From: Spirochaetota bacterium
GTDB lineage: Bacteria > Spirochaetota > Brachyspiria > Brachyspirales > JACRPF01
Direction of reading: 5' to 3'
DNA length: 64,000 bases
Assembly: GCA_016214035.1 (NCBI GenBank)
Contig: JACRPF010000006.1
Location: forward strand, 145,458 to 209,457
Made by a program: the position numbers and the translations under genes. This document shows positions 50,157-60,095 of the stretch, one piece after another. Below the pieces are notes generated by a model. It was given only the letters and a program-made list of their open reading frames with translations. It ran no database searches and was not told the origin of the DNA. The stretch's first letter is position 1. The number at the start of each line of letters is the position of its first letter.

Positions 50157-52175
50157 TCACTCCACTATTATCATTTCTATCGTTTCAAGTCGCGGAATCG
50201 TCAATGTAATGCCGCCGTTGTCGAATGTGACCGGAAGCTTTGCGCCATCCGAAACGCGCGTACAGCTTTTGGGTTTTCTGCCGTCCGGGAGCTTGATGGT
50301 CACGCTGATATCATGCACCGGAACATTCGGCTGTTCACTCTGATAATTCACAAAGCCGATGAGATACGAGTTCTCGACGGTGCTTTTGTTCACGGTTATT
50401 TCAACGCATGCGGGCGCGTTCGTTTTCATCACAATGTCCGACGGCGCATGTTCGCGAAACAGCCACGCGCCGAATTCCTGCTGCGCGTCCTGTTTGAGCG
50501 AGAGCATCGGCGATGCGAGGTAAATGCATTTCCCCTTGCCGAACTTATTGACCGTAAGTCCGGCATACCCGGTTATGACACCGGGAGGATTGCTGTGAAT
50601 GGAGGCATATTCCTTCGCGTCGGGATCGAACGCCGGTTCGACAATGCGGGCGATTACCGTTGCGGTGTCCGCCGTCACGAACGGCGCGCGTGCATGTGAC
50701 GAAACAAGCCAGCGTTTGTCGTTAAAGGAGATGTAGTGAAACTTCTTTGCATATGATTTCGCGTATGATACGCCGAACACATCGGCCAGCGCAAAATTAC
50801 CGGTGGTGTTCCCGTCAAGATCATGCAGCGACGTGTTCCCGGTGGCGATGAGCGTACCGCCGTTCTTCACGAACGCCCGTATCTTTGCGTTCTCTTCATC
50901 CGACATATACGCGATGTTGTTCATGACAATCGTCGAGAGCCCTTCATAATCCTTCGACGCCGCCGTAACGGCGCGAAACGGGATGTGATTGCGCGTGAGT
51001 ATTATCGAGGTGCCGAACAGTTCGTCCGCCGCGGGTTTATTGCCGTTCGGCGTCATGATATCGGAACTTGCATTGTCGTCGATATACGCGGCGGATGAAT
51101 AGTAAAGCGCCGTGTCACCGGTTATCACCGGTTTTAGCCGTTTCACCGTCTGCATGTACGGATCAAGCGTTTTGGCAACCGCACCGAGGCGTTCATAAAC
51201 GCTTTCCTCAAGCGTACCGTCGGGGTTGATGGCATCGATAAAAAAATACGCGCCTGAGTTCGCGAGCGTGGTTGCCGCTTCGACGGTAAGTTCCGCCTCG
51301 GACTTCATCGACGTGTGGTCGCGGAGATTTACGCAGCGGCTTGTCATGAACTCGTACGGCATATTCTTCGTCGCCGCCGCAAGCACCTTGGTTCCGATGA
51401 CATGCTGATATTTTCCGCCGTAAAAATCACCCGATGTGTAATCGCACGCATCGGCGATGCCGAGTGAATATCCGTTCATCCATCCGTGCATTATCGTCGA
51501 TGTCTGATGCGTGACCGTCATATCCTTCTTCGATTTGATGAATGCCGATATCTCCTGCGTGAACGACGCCATCGAGCGTTCACGAAAACGCTGAAACGAC
51601 ACCCACTCCTTATCCTTCCAGTCGATTTTCTCAGGAATCTCTTTTCCGGTTTCCTTCAGATACTTGGCGCGGCAGCTCGGGCACACGCAGATGCCGGGCC
51701 AGAATGTCATGTCATTGAAAATGCCGTCAACATCATATGCGATGACCTCGCCTATCTGCGCACGCGTGAATGCGCGGTACTCGTCGTTGTTCGGGCAGCT
51801 CCACCAGTACCGGCCGCCGTGCTGCTTGCCGTTCGCATGCGTCACACGCCACGCGGGGTTCGTCTTCGCCGAATGGTTATGGTAGATGCTCGTGTAATAC
51901 GCCACGGGAACGATGCCGGCTTTCCGCATGAGGTTCACCGTCTCGCCGAAGATATCGCGACCCTTGAGGTTTTTGTGCATATGCCCCACTTTGGTGGGAT
52001 AGTACGCGTTGCCGTTATGACAGAGCGCGTATATCATCGCCGAGTCCACACCGGCCTTTTTCGCCATGGCGACATAGTTCACCGGATTGAACTTTGTCAT
52101 GAACGACGGGTCATCCTCAGTGATGTGGTTGTCGATCAGGAGACGTGCGTAGCTGTTTTTGTACCAGTCGTTCAT
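50157..52175 (-). CDS. Intracellular glycosidase-like protein (GH-A/GH29-like barrel with trimerisation-type domain)
   Basis: The start at ATG 52175 has GGAGG five bases upstream; the track start at 52196 adds seven residues without an SD. The protein is 672 residues with no signal peptide. The N-terminal barrel contains DVDGIFNDMTFW followed by the cysteine pair CVCPSCRAKYL, a pattern common in uncharacterised relatives of alpha-L-fucosidase and beta-galactosidase. Residues about 370-560 resemble a beta-galactosidase trimerisation domain (IRAFVKNGGTLIATGNTSL). A beta-sandwich closes the protein. The candidate nucleophile is D in FNDM. It is first in a two-gene operon with the cupin gene. Confidence 0.72.
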   Translation of the reverse strand: MNDWYKNSYARLLIDNHITEDDPSFMTKFNPVNYVAMAKKAGVDSAMIYALCHNGNAYYPTKVGHMHKNLKGRDIFGETVNLMRKAGIVPVAYYTSIYHNHSAKTNPAWRVTHANGKQHGGRYWWSCPNNDEYRAFTRAQIGEVIAYDVDGIFNDMTFWPGICVCPSCRAKYLKETGKEIPEKIDWKDKEWVSFQRFRERSMASFTQEISAFIKSKKDMTVTHQTSTIMHGWMNGYSLGIADACDYTSGDFYGGKYQHVIGTKVLAAATKNMPYEFMTSRCVNLRDHTSMKSEAELTVEAATTLANSGAYFFIDAINPDGTLEESVYERLGAVAKTLDPYMQTVKRLKPVITGDTALYYSSAAYIDDNASSDIMTPNGNKPAADELFGTSIILTRNHIPFRAVTAASKDYEGLSTIVMNNIAYMSDEENAKIRAFVKNGGTLIATGNTSLHDLDGNTTGNFALADVFGVSYAKSYAKKFHYISFNDKRWLVSSHARAPFVTADTATVIARIVEPAFDPDAKEYASIHSNPPGVITGYAGLTVNKFGKGKCIYLASPMLSLKQDAQQEFGAWLFREHAPSDIVMKTNAPACVEITVNKSTVENSYLIGFVNYQSEQPNVPVHDISVTIKLPDGRKPKSCTRVSDGAKLPVTFDNGGITLTIPRLETIEMIIVE

Positions 52176-52232
52176 GATAGCCTCCATGGCGCTCATTCAA
52201 TTGCATACATAGTAAGCCGATAGCGTATAAAA

Positions 52233-53033
52233 GTGAATAGACAAAAGATTTTCCGGATGGACAAAGTTGCGATAATGCCATACACTATCTGCATGAATAA
52301 CGTCATCGCTATAGGCAAATCCAGCAATATTACCTCATATCCGGCGCATACGCACGGCGTATGGGAAGTGGTACTATATTGCAAGGGAACGGGGACCGCC
52401 TGGAGCGGTGACCGCGAGATATCCTTCGAAGCGGGTACGTTCATCGTCAATCCGCCGGGTATACCGCACCGCGAATTCGCGCCCGACGGCTACGTCAATA
52501 TCGCCATGCTCGTCAACGAATGTCCGTTCCCGCCGGAAGCCGCCGTTGTCGTGAAAGACCCCGAACACGCGCCGATGAACACGCTCATGGAGCTCATCAA
52601 CCGGGAGTATCACCTGAAGCGCGACCGCTGGCAGACCACCTGTGATGAACTGTTCGGAACGCTCATGCACTACATACGCGGCGAGATGAACCGCGAAACC
52701 GATGACCCTGTCGTTGAAAAGATCAAAAACATGCTCGTGGACAATATTCATAATCCGCAATTCACGGTGAAACACGCGCTTACGGATATCCCCCTCTCGC
52801 GTTTCCATGCGATGACGCTCTTCAGAAAAAAGACCGGACGTTCGCCGATGCAGTATCTCATCGACCTCCGCATGCGGCTTGCGGTGCAGCTCCTGCGTAC
52901 CACCACCCTGTCGGTGCAGGAAATCAGCAGTCAAACAGGATTCGAGGACCCGTACTATTTTTCTCGGCTGTTCGCGAAAAAGAACGGAAGTTCACCTGCT
53001 ATTTACCGGAAAAAGATCGCGACAAAGCGGTAA
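52233..53033 (+). CDS. AraC-family regulator of the glycosidase/cupin operon
   Basis: A 266-residue regulator with an N-terminal cupin sensor (SYPAHTHGVWEVVLYCKGTG and FIVNPPGIPHREFAPDG) and a C-terminal double helix-turn-helix of about 95 residues. The second helix-turn-helix reads LSVQEISSQTGFEDPYYFSRLFAKKNG, the AraC hallmark. It diverges from the glycosidase-like gene with only 57 bases between start codons, so one site could control both. The intergenic region is AT-rich and contains TTGCAT and TATAAA elements. Alternative starts at 52257 and 52275 exist. Confidence 0.9.
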   Translation: MNRQKIFRMDKVAIMPYTICMNNVIAIGKSSNITSYPAHTHGVWEVVLYCKGTGTAWSGDREISFEAGTFIVNPPGIPHREFAPDGYVNIAMLVNECPFPPEAAVVVKDPEHAPMNTLMELINREYHLKRDRWQTTCDELFGTLMHYIRGEMNRETDDPVVEKIKNMLVDNIHNPQFTVKHALTDIPLSRFHAMTLFRKKTGRSPMQYLIDLRMRLAVQLLRTTTLSVQEISSQTGFEDPYYFSRLFAKKNGSSPAIYRKKIATKR

Positions 53034-53097
53034 GCCCCGAGTTGCCTGTCGTTATTAGACTATGGCAATGCTGAAACGAATGTGATATTGCCCCTTC

Positions 53098-54273
53098 TCA
53101 AAACGGCCCCTTTCTCCCCGGCGTATATTTCTTGAGCGTGGCAACGACGGTTATCGTATAATCCTTGAGTTTGAACGCCGGGATGACCGCCTTCACCGGA
53201 AAAAAGCCGTACTGTTTCGCCAGATATATCGTAATACCGGTCTTCACATCCTTCGCGGTAATCGCATCCACGCGCTTGAATTTCCCCTTCATGGCAACAT
53301 CCACATAGCCTTCGTCATGAAAAACGATATTAAGTTCCCGCTGTTCACCCCGGTCGGCCACCCAGTTGAGTATGAACGGTTTCGTTTTGTCGACCACGCG
53401 CAGCAGATAGAGAAGCGTGATGATGTCATAGGAGTTGTACGACGCCATCTCGTACCGCCTGCCGTCCGGCGAGTTCTTATTGTAGTAGATGCCGTAGCCC
53501 TTGTCGGAATAATAGATATTGGTGACGTAGTCGAAGTACTGTCCCTCACGCACCTTTTTCTCTATCTTGTATGTCTGAAACGTCTGTGCGTCGAACCACG
53601 AGTAAAAGACGTCATGCAGCGTGTAGAGATCGGAAATCGCCTCAAGCGAACTGGTCTCCGCCTGCGCCACGAACACGCGCCTGCCGTTAATCGACGCAAT
53701 GTCGGTAAGCTCAATGCTCACCATGCCCACGACGCCGCGCACCGCCGGAAGTTCATCGATGACCACCTCCACCTCGTAGACAATCGTCTCGCCGATGTCG
53801 AAGGGAATGACATACCGGTTGGTATTGCTGACATTGGACACCGCATTAGTGCCGGCCATGCCGGTGATGTCTGAAATATTCGTTTCATTCGTCGCGGCGG
53901 GGATTGCCGCAACGGCATTGGTCTGAACGGGAGGAGCGGGTTTCTGAAACAGGAGCGATTCGTCGATCGCGCTCACCGTGAATTTCTCAACGATGAGTTC
54001 TCCGGCCGCGTTCGTGCTCTCGTTGCTGTCGGCAGCATCGGTCTTCTTTTTTCTATGTCCGCCGAGTATGGACACGATGATGCGGTTCTCACCGATGCGG
54101 TCAAGCCCCGTGTCGGGCGGTCCGAACATCACGCGATCCGCCGAACGGAATACGATGAAATGGATGATGATAGAAAGTACGATATAAAAGACGATGCTTC
54201 CGGTAAGCGCCTTGAGTATGCGTTTCACATGCGGCAGCATGGAATGAAGTACTTCATGGACACGCCGCAGCAC
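53098..54273 (-). CDS. DUF3108-domain envelope protein
   Basis: A 391-residue protein. One membrane helix (about residues 24-46, GSIVFYIVLSIIIHFIVF) is followed by a low-complexity linker rich in alanine, asparagine and threonine (to about 150). The C-terminal domain starts IPFDIGETIVYEVEV and continues with YSWFDAQTFQTYKIEKKVRE, VVDKTKPFILNWV and YFFPVKAV-like blocks, matching DUF3108, found in periplasmic or outer-membrane proteins of Gram-negative bacteria. Function unknown. The track start is GTG 54273; ATG 54240 (MLPHVKRILKAL) is also reasonable. It is the last gene of a minus-strand run that includes ilvD. Confidence 0.78.
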   Translation of the reverse strand: MLRRVHEVLHSMLPHVKRILKALTGSIVFYIVLSIIIHFIVFRSADRVMFGPPDTGLDRIGENRIIVSILGGHRKKKTDAADSNESTNAAGELIVEKFTVSAIDESLLFQKPAPPVQTNAVAAIPAATNETNISDITGMAGTNAVSNVSNTNRYVIPFDIGETIVYEVEVVIDELPAVRGVVGMVSIELTDIASINGRRVFVAQAETSSLEAISDLYTLHDVFYSWFDAQTFQTYKIEKKVREGQYFDYVTNIYYSDKGYGIYYNKNSPDGRRYEMASYNSYDIITLLYLLRVVDKTKPFILNWVADRGEQRELNIVFHDEGYVDVAMKGKFKRVDAITAKDVKTGITIYLAKQYGFFPVKAVIPAFKLKDYTITVVATLKKYTPGRKGPF

Positions 54274-54291
54274 CGGTTCGTCCGTATGCGA

Positions 54292-54624
54292 TCAGTTCGG
54301 ACTGCCGGGTTCTATCTCTTTGACACCGGCCTTCTTCGCGCTCTCGATAAGCCATTTGCCGATGGAGTACGCTATATCGGGTCTGAGTTCCATACCCACC
54401 TGCACCTCGCGTATGGTGCGTTCGCCGCTGCGGCTCACCTCGATGACGGTACCCGGCGACACCTGCAGTTTCACCGATTCGGGTATGTCTTTTTTCTCCA
54501 CATAACAGTCGACAACAAGATTTCCCGCGGCGTTCAGTCCGCCCCACACGCCGGTAATCGGCACCATGCGGTAATCCTTCGACTTCGTAAAGTGAATGAC
54601 GATCTCGTTTATTTTATCATCCAT
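54292..54624 (-). CDS. Small uncharacterised protein
   Basis: A 110-residue soluble protein with strands in the first half (IVIHFTKSKDYRMVPITGVW, LVVDCYVEKK, VIEVSRSG) and a helix near the end (AYSIGKWLIESAKKAG). No signal peptide or cysteine-rich motif. I do not recognise the family; the alternation of strands suggests a small beta-barrel or sandwich. It lies 24 bases after the SGNH hydrolase gene and 18 bases before the DUF3108 gene on the same strand. Confidence 0.68.
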   Translation of the reverse strand: MDDKINEIVIHFTKSKDYRMVPITGVWGGLNAAGNLVVDCYVEKKDIPESVKLQVSPGTVIEVSRSGERTIREVQVGMELRPDIAYSIGKWLIESAKKAGVKEIEPGSPN

Positions 54625-54648
54625 ACTGCGCCCCTCCCGGTGCGTGTT

Positions 54649-55320
54649 TCATTTTCCGCCGGCACCATTCCATGAAAACCCGATGGCGTCCAGGAACGCG
54701 GTAGCCAGCACCATGGAACCGATATGATTCGGATGTATCCTGTCCCATGCGATATTCGCCGAATGCATATGCGCCAGAACGCGGTTGAACGCGGCCTGCG
54801 TGTCCACCGCGATGGCGTCATATTTTTGAGCCGTTTTTTTCACGATGGCGCCGTATTCGTCCATGCGTTTTCGCATCGCGTCGGCGGTATTGGCTTCCAT
54901 GTAATACGGCGTCATAAGCACAAGCCCGTTGAGCATCGGGCGCGTGTCCCGCACGAGACGTTCTAGTGTCGCGCCGTATTCGTCGGGGAGCACATGACGC
55001 TCGGTCTGGCGGAAACTGTCGAACTGCCGCCACACATCATTGACGCCTATCATCACGGAAAGCCAGTCGGGCTTGAGATCGATGACATCCGTCTGCCAGC
55101 GCGCGGCGAGGTCGCGTACGGTATTACCCGAAGTCCCTCGATTGGTCACGCGTATCGCATGCGCCGGATAATGAGTCATGAGAAGCGCGTCCACCTGCGC
55201 CACATAGCCGCCCCAGCCGCGACCAATGCCTTCATGCTGGCCTTCGCCTGCGGGCGTGCGTCCATGATCGGTGACCGAATCTCCGATCATCACCAGCCGA
55301 GAATGAGGTTTTATCAGCAT
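54649..55320 (-). CDS. SGNH/GDSL-type hydrolase (esterase family)
   Basis: A 223-residue hydrolase. Block I is VMIGDSVTDHG (nucleophile serine), block II has the glycine in NRGTSGNTV, block III is MIGVNDVW (asparagine), and block V is DRIHPNHIGS, with the catalytic aspartate and histidine. All residues of the SGNH set are present. There is no signal peptide. Family members deacetylate sugars, polysaccharides or lipids; given the xylan-type enzymes in the window, a carbohydrate esterase is plausible. It starts 13 bases after the ilvD stop and is probably co-transcribed with it. Confidence 0.9.
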   Translation of the reverse strand: MLIKPHSRLVMIGDSVTDHGRTPAGEGQHEGIGRGWGGYVAQVDALLMTHYPAHAIRVTNRGTSGNTVRDLAARWQTDVIDLKPDWLSVMIGVNDVWRQFDSFRQTERHVLPDEYGATLERLVRDTRPMLNGLVLMTPYYMEANTADAMRKRMDEYGAIVKKTAQKYDAIAVDTQAAFNRVLAHMHSANIAWDRIHPNHIGSMVLATAFLDAIGFSWNGAGGK

Positions 55321-55333
55321 GCAACTTTCCGGC

Positions 55334-56995
55334 TTACAACGGGAATACCGCGCCCTTGTCGGCGGATGAAACCATCTTCGCGTAGCGTGCCATGTAACCT
55401 TCTTTTATCTTCGGTTCACGCGGCTTGATATTCGCCAGACGATTCTTTATCTCATCATCGGAGACTTCAAGCGTTATCTTCTTCGCGGGTATGTCGATAG
55501 ATATCATGTCACCTTCATTAACCGCGGCGATGGGGCCGCCGAGCGCCGCTTCCGGCGAGACGTGTCCGATGGACGATCCGCGCGTTGCGCCCGAGAAGCG
55601 CCCGTCGGTGATGAGCGCAACATGTTCGCCGAGACCAACACCGGCGATGTTCGCCGTGGGAGAGAGCATCTCGCGCATGCCGGGGCCGCCGGCGGGACCT
55701 TCATAGCGAATGACGATGACGTCGCCCTTGACTATCTTGCCGCCGAGTATCGCTTTACATGCGGATTCCTCACTTTCAAATACGCGCGCGGGACCGCGGT
55801 GTTTCAGCATCGATTCGGCAACCGCGGCCTGCTTGACCACCGAGCCCTTCGGTGCGAGATTTCCGAACAGCACCGCAAGTCCGCCGTCCTTGTGCACCGG
55901 CTTATCTATGGGGCGTATCACCGCGGTATTACGGTTCCTGAAATGCTTGAGATTGGCGCCGAGCGATTTGCCGGTCACGGTGAGCGCATTTGTCTTCAGC
56001 AGTTTTTTCTTGATAAGCTCGCTCATCACGCCGTATACGCCGCCTGCCTGATAGAGATCTTCCATATGATGCATTCCCGCCGGAGCGAGCGAGCACAGAT
56101 GCGGCGTCCGTTCGCTGACCTTGTTGAACAAATCAAGCGTTATGGGCACGCGTGCATAATGCGCGATGGCAGGGATATGCAGCGCCGTGTTCGACGATCC
56201 GCCGATGGCCATATCAACCGTTATCGCGTTGAGGATAGCGTCTTTCGTAAGTATCTGCGACGGGCGTATGTTCTTTTTGACGAGTTCCATGATCTGCATG
56301 CCTGTGTGCTTCGCGAGCCGTATGCGTTCCGAATACACCGCGGGCACCGTGCCGTTGAACGGGAGCGATATACCGAGCGCTTCGGAGAGACAGTTCATCG
56401 AGTTCGCGGTGAAAAGTCCCGAGCATGAACCCGCGGACGGACACGCGCACATCTCAAGCTCCTCAAGATCTTCCACCTTCATCTTGCCGGAAGCCACTTT
56501 GCCGACAGCCTCGAACATCTTGTCGAGACCGAGCGCCTCGCCGTTCGACTGACCCGCGAGCATCGGTCCGCCGGAAACGAGTATGGACGGTATATCCAGA
56601 CGCGCCATCGCGATTATCATGCCCGGCACCACTTTATCGCAGTTGGGGATGAATACTAAGCCGTCGAACGGATGACCCTTCGCGACTATCTCGCAGCTGT
56701 CGGCGATGAGTTCACGGCTGCCGAGCGAATATTTCATGCCGTCATGATTCATGGCAAGCCCATCGCACACGCCGATGGTGGAGAACTCAAGCGGAGTTCC
56801 GCCCGCCATGCGTATCCCGGCCTTTACGGCCTCAACAAGCTTGTCAAGGTGAATGTGCCCGGGGATTATCTCATTTGCCGAATTGGCGATGCCGATGATA
56901 GGCCGGCTTATTTCTTCTTTGGTAAGACCGAGTGAATATAACAATGACCGGTGCGGGGCTTTTTCAACGCCTTTTTTCATCATGTCGCTGCGCAT
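55334..56995 (-). CDS. ilvD: Dihydroxy-acid dehydratase
   Basis: A 553-residue iron-sulfur dehydratase that converts dihydroxyisovalerate and its isoleucine-pathway homologue to the 2-keto acids. Cluster ligands are visible in [11 protein letters not shown] and [52 protein letters not shown] and [13 protein letters not shown] are further IlvD blocks. With ilvBN 13 kb away it covers three of the subunits of the valine/isoleucine pathway; ilvC is not in the window. CAGGAG precedes the ATG. The upstream gap holds repeated TGTAAAAGTA elements. Confidence 0.97.
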   Translation of the reverse strand: MRSDMMKKGVEKAPHRSLLYSLGLTKEEISRPIIGIANSANEIIPGHIHLDKLVEAVKAGIRMAGGTPLEFSTIGVCDGLAMNHDGMKYSLGSRELIADSCEIVAKGHPFDGLVFIPNCDKVVPGMIIAMARLDIPSILVSGGPMLAGQSNGEALGLDKMFEAVGKVASGKMKVEDLEELEMCACPSAGSCSGLFTANSMNCLSEALGISLPFNGTVPAVYSERIRLAKHTGMQIMELVKKNIRPSQILTKDAILNAITVDMAIGGSSNTALHIPAIAHYARVPITLDLFNKVSERTPHLCSLAPAGMHHMEDLYQAGGVYGVMSELIKKKLLKTNALTVTGKSLGANLKHFRNRNTAVIRPIDKPVHKDGGLAVLFGNLAPKGSVVKQAAVAESMLKHRGPARVFESEESACKAILGGKIVKGDVIVIRYEGPAGGPGMREMLSPTANIAGVGLGEHVALITDGRFSGATRGSSIGHVSPEAALGGPIAAVNEGDMISIDIPAKKITLEVSDDEIKNRLANIKPREPKIKEGYMARYAKMVSSADKGAVFPL

Positions 56996-57016
56996 ACAAT
57001 TCTCCTGAAAAATGAT

Positions 57017-57048
57017 TGTAAAAGTATATTCATTTTACTGTAAAAGTA
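57017..57048. promoter_or_regulatory. Repeated TGTAAAAGTA elements upstream of ilvD
   Basis: TGTAAAAGTA occurs at 57017-57026 and 57039-57048, 22 bases apart, and the second overlaps the perfect inverted repeat TTTTAC-T-GTAAAA (57033-57045). They fill most of the 71-base gap between thrC and ilvD, a fair candidate operator region. Confidence 0.4.
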
Positions 57049-57066
57049 AAGTTCTACTGCAGGAAA

Positions 57067-58413
<1,347 letters not shown>

Positions 58414-58929
58414 TTATTTGGTTTCAATATAAACTGCATCAACGCCGTCGGTCTCGTCAAGCTTCACATTGACGATATCGCCGGGATTCACGGCCGGTCT
58501 CATGCCCACATAATCGGGGCTGAGCGGAAGCTCATGATTGTCGCGGTCGAGAAGCACAAGAAGCCGTATCAGCGCGGGTCTCCCGTACGCGAAAAGCGCA
58601 TCCATCGCCGCACGCACCGTGCGTCCGGTATAAAAAACATCGTCGATGAGCATGATGCGCTTGTCGGTAATGTCGAATGCGATATCCGTCTGCTTCACTT
58701 CGGGGAGTTCCGCACGGCGGCTCAGGTCGTCGCGATAGAACGTGATGTCAAGGGCGCCCATGGGTATCTCGATATCCGCCGACTGCGCGATGATCGCGGC
58801 GAGCCGCTTCATGATGATATCACCGCGCGAACGTATGCCTACGAACACGAAGTCCTTCAGCCGGTTCTCTTTTTCGATGAGCTGAAGCGCGAGACGTTTG
58901 AGCGTCACATCCATCTGCGACGCGTTCAT
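58414..58929 (-). CDS. pyrR: PyrR bifunctional pyrimidine regulator / uracil phosphoribosyltransferase
   Basis: With the start at ATG 58929, which has AAAGGAG directly upstream, the protein is 171 residues; the track start at 58944 overlaps the purM stop (ATGA) without an SD. The PRPP-binding motif is IMLIDDVFYTGRTVRAAMDA, and FVFVGIRSRGDIIMKRLA is the N-terminal block. PyrR binds pyr mRNA in response to UMP and also has UPRTase activity. No pyr biosynthesis genes are in the window, so its targets lie elsewhere. It sits between purM and thrC in one operon. Confidence 0.93.
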   Translation of the reverse strand: MNASQMDVTLKRLALQLIEKENRLKDFVFVGIRSRGDIIMKRLAAIIAQSADIEIPMGALDITFYRDDLSRRAELPEVKQTDIAFDITDKRIMLIDDVFYTGRTVRAAMDALFAYGRPALIRLLVLLDRDNHELPLSPDYVGMRPAVNPGDIVNVKLDETDGVDAVYIETK

Positions 58930-58940
58930 GATCTCCTTTC

Positions 58941-59960
58941 TCATTCGATGAAACCGTCACCCTTGCCGCGCACCACCGACCCGATGATGCGCGGTGCAAG
59001 CCGGAATGTCTTCAGGGTGCGTGTAATGGCGGCAACATTCTTCTTTGAAGCGATAAGCACCATACCGATGCCGTTATTGAACGTCTCAGTCATACCCATA
59101 TCGCTGATGCAGCCCTGTTCCTGAATAAAACGGAATATCCCTTTCGGCGACACTTCGCTTTTCATGAATGCGAGGCCCACATTATCAGGTATGACGCGCG
59201 TGGCGTTGCCGAGAAGCCCGCCGCCCGTGATATGCGCCGCTGCCTTGATGAGTTTTCTGCCGGTGAGCGCGAGGAGCGCCTTCACATAAATCGTTGTCGG
59301 CTCAATGAGCATGGCGCCGAGTGAACGCTTGAAACCGTAGTTCTTTTTCAAGTCGAGTTTCGCCGTCTCGATGACTTTGCGTATGAGCGAATAACCGTTC
59401 GAATGAAAACCGCTCGACGGAATACCGATGAGCACGTCGCCCTGAACGATATCCTTGCGCGGCAGTATCTCTTTTTTCTCGGCGACACCCACGGCGAATC
59501 CTGCGAGATCGTACTCGCCTTTTTTATACATATCGGGGAGTTCCGCTGTTTCGCCGCCCACGAGTGCGCATCCGGCCAGTTTACAGCCGTCGACGATGCC
59601 TTTGATGACAGTTTCATACGGTATCGACGAAAGGGAACCCATCGCGATGTAATCGAGAAAGAACAGCGGCCGTCCGCCGGTAGTGACCACGTCATTCACG
59701 CACATGGCCACGAGGTCGATGCCCACCGTATCGTGTTTCCCGATCATTGAGGCGAGCAGGAGTTTTGTTCCCACGCCGTCGGTGCCTGACACCATCACCG
59801 GATCCTTGTACTTCCGGTCGAAACCCACGAGCGATGCGAAGCCGCCGATGGGCGTGAGCACCTGCTTCGTATATGTCGACTTGACGTTCTTTTTTATCCG
59901 TTCGATAAGTTCGTCCGCGTATTCGATGTCGACGCCGGCTTTTTTGTAGGAGAGGCTCAT
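58941..59960 (-). CDS. purM: Phosphoribosylformylglycinamidine cyclo-ligase (AIR synthetase)
   Basis: Fifth step of purine synthesis, ATP-dependent ring closure. The start at ATG 59960 (AAGGATACAC upstream) gives MSLSYKKAGVDIEYADELIE and 339 residues, as in typical PurM; the track start at 59999 adds unrelated residues. VSGTDGVGTKLLLA, MCVNDVVTTGGRPLFFLDY and GGETAELPDMY are diagnostic, as is AAHITGGGLLGNATRV. It is the first gene of purM-pyrR-thrC, an unusual mix of purine, pyrimidine-regulatory and threonine functions. Confidence 0.96.
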   Translation of the reverse strand: MSLSYKKAGVDIEYADELIERIKKNVKSTYTKQVLTPIGGFASLVGFDRKYKDPVMVSGTDGVGTKLLLASMIGKHDTVGIDLVAMCVNDVVTTGGRPLFFLDYIAMGSLSSIPYETVIKGIVDGCKLAGCALVGGETAELPDMYKKGEYDLAGFAVGVAEKKEILPRKDIVQGDVLIGIPSSGFHSNGYSLIRKVIETAKLDLKKNYGFKRSLGAMLIEPTTIYVKALLALTGRKLIKAAAHITGGGLLGNATRVIPDNVGLAFMKSEVSPKGIFRFIQEQGCISDMGMTETFNNGIGMVLIASKKNVAAITRTLKTFRLAPRIIGSVVRGKGDGFIE

Positions 59961-60004
59961 GTGTATCCTTCTTTGCCGTATTGTATTTCGCAACGGCACA
60001 CATG

Positions 60005-60032
60005 ATTATATCAGTTGAGGTGAAAAAATCAA
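60005..60032 (-). promoter_or_regulatory. Predicted promoter of the purM-pyrR-thrC operon
   Basis: TTGATT (60032-60027), 16-base spacer, perfect TATAAT (60010-60005), 45 bases before the purM ATG. Confidence 0.65.
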
Positions 60033-60058
60033 ATTATGGTTGTTTTTATAACTAACAC

Positions 60059-60086
60059 GCAGGCGCGGTTATATAACCGCGCCTGC
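60059..60086. repeat. 28-bp perfect palindrome (third member of the family)
   Basis: GCAGGCGCGGTTAT|ATAACCGCGCCTGC. It has the same AGGCGCGGT...ACCGCGCCT arms as the palindromes at 43820 and 44102, with centre TATATA. It lies 9 bases after the decarboxylase stop and before the purM promoter; there is no long T-run, so it may be a structural or regulatory element more than a terminator. Confidence 0.93.
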
Positions 60087-60095
60087 TGAGAATCT

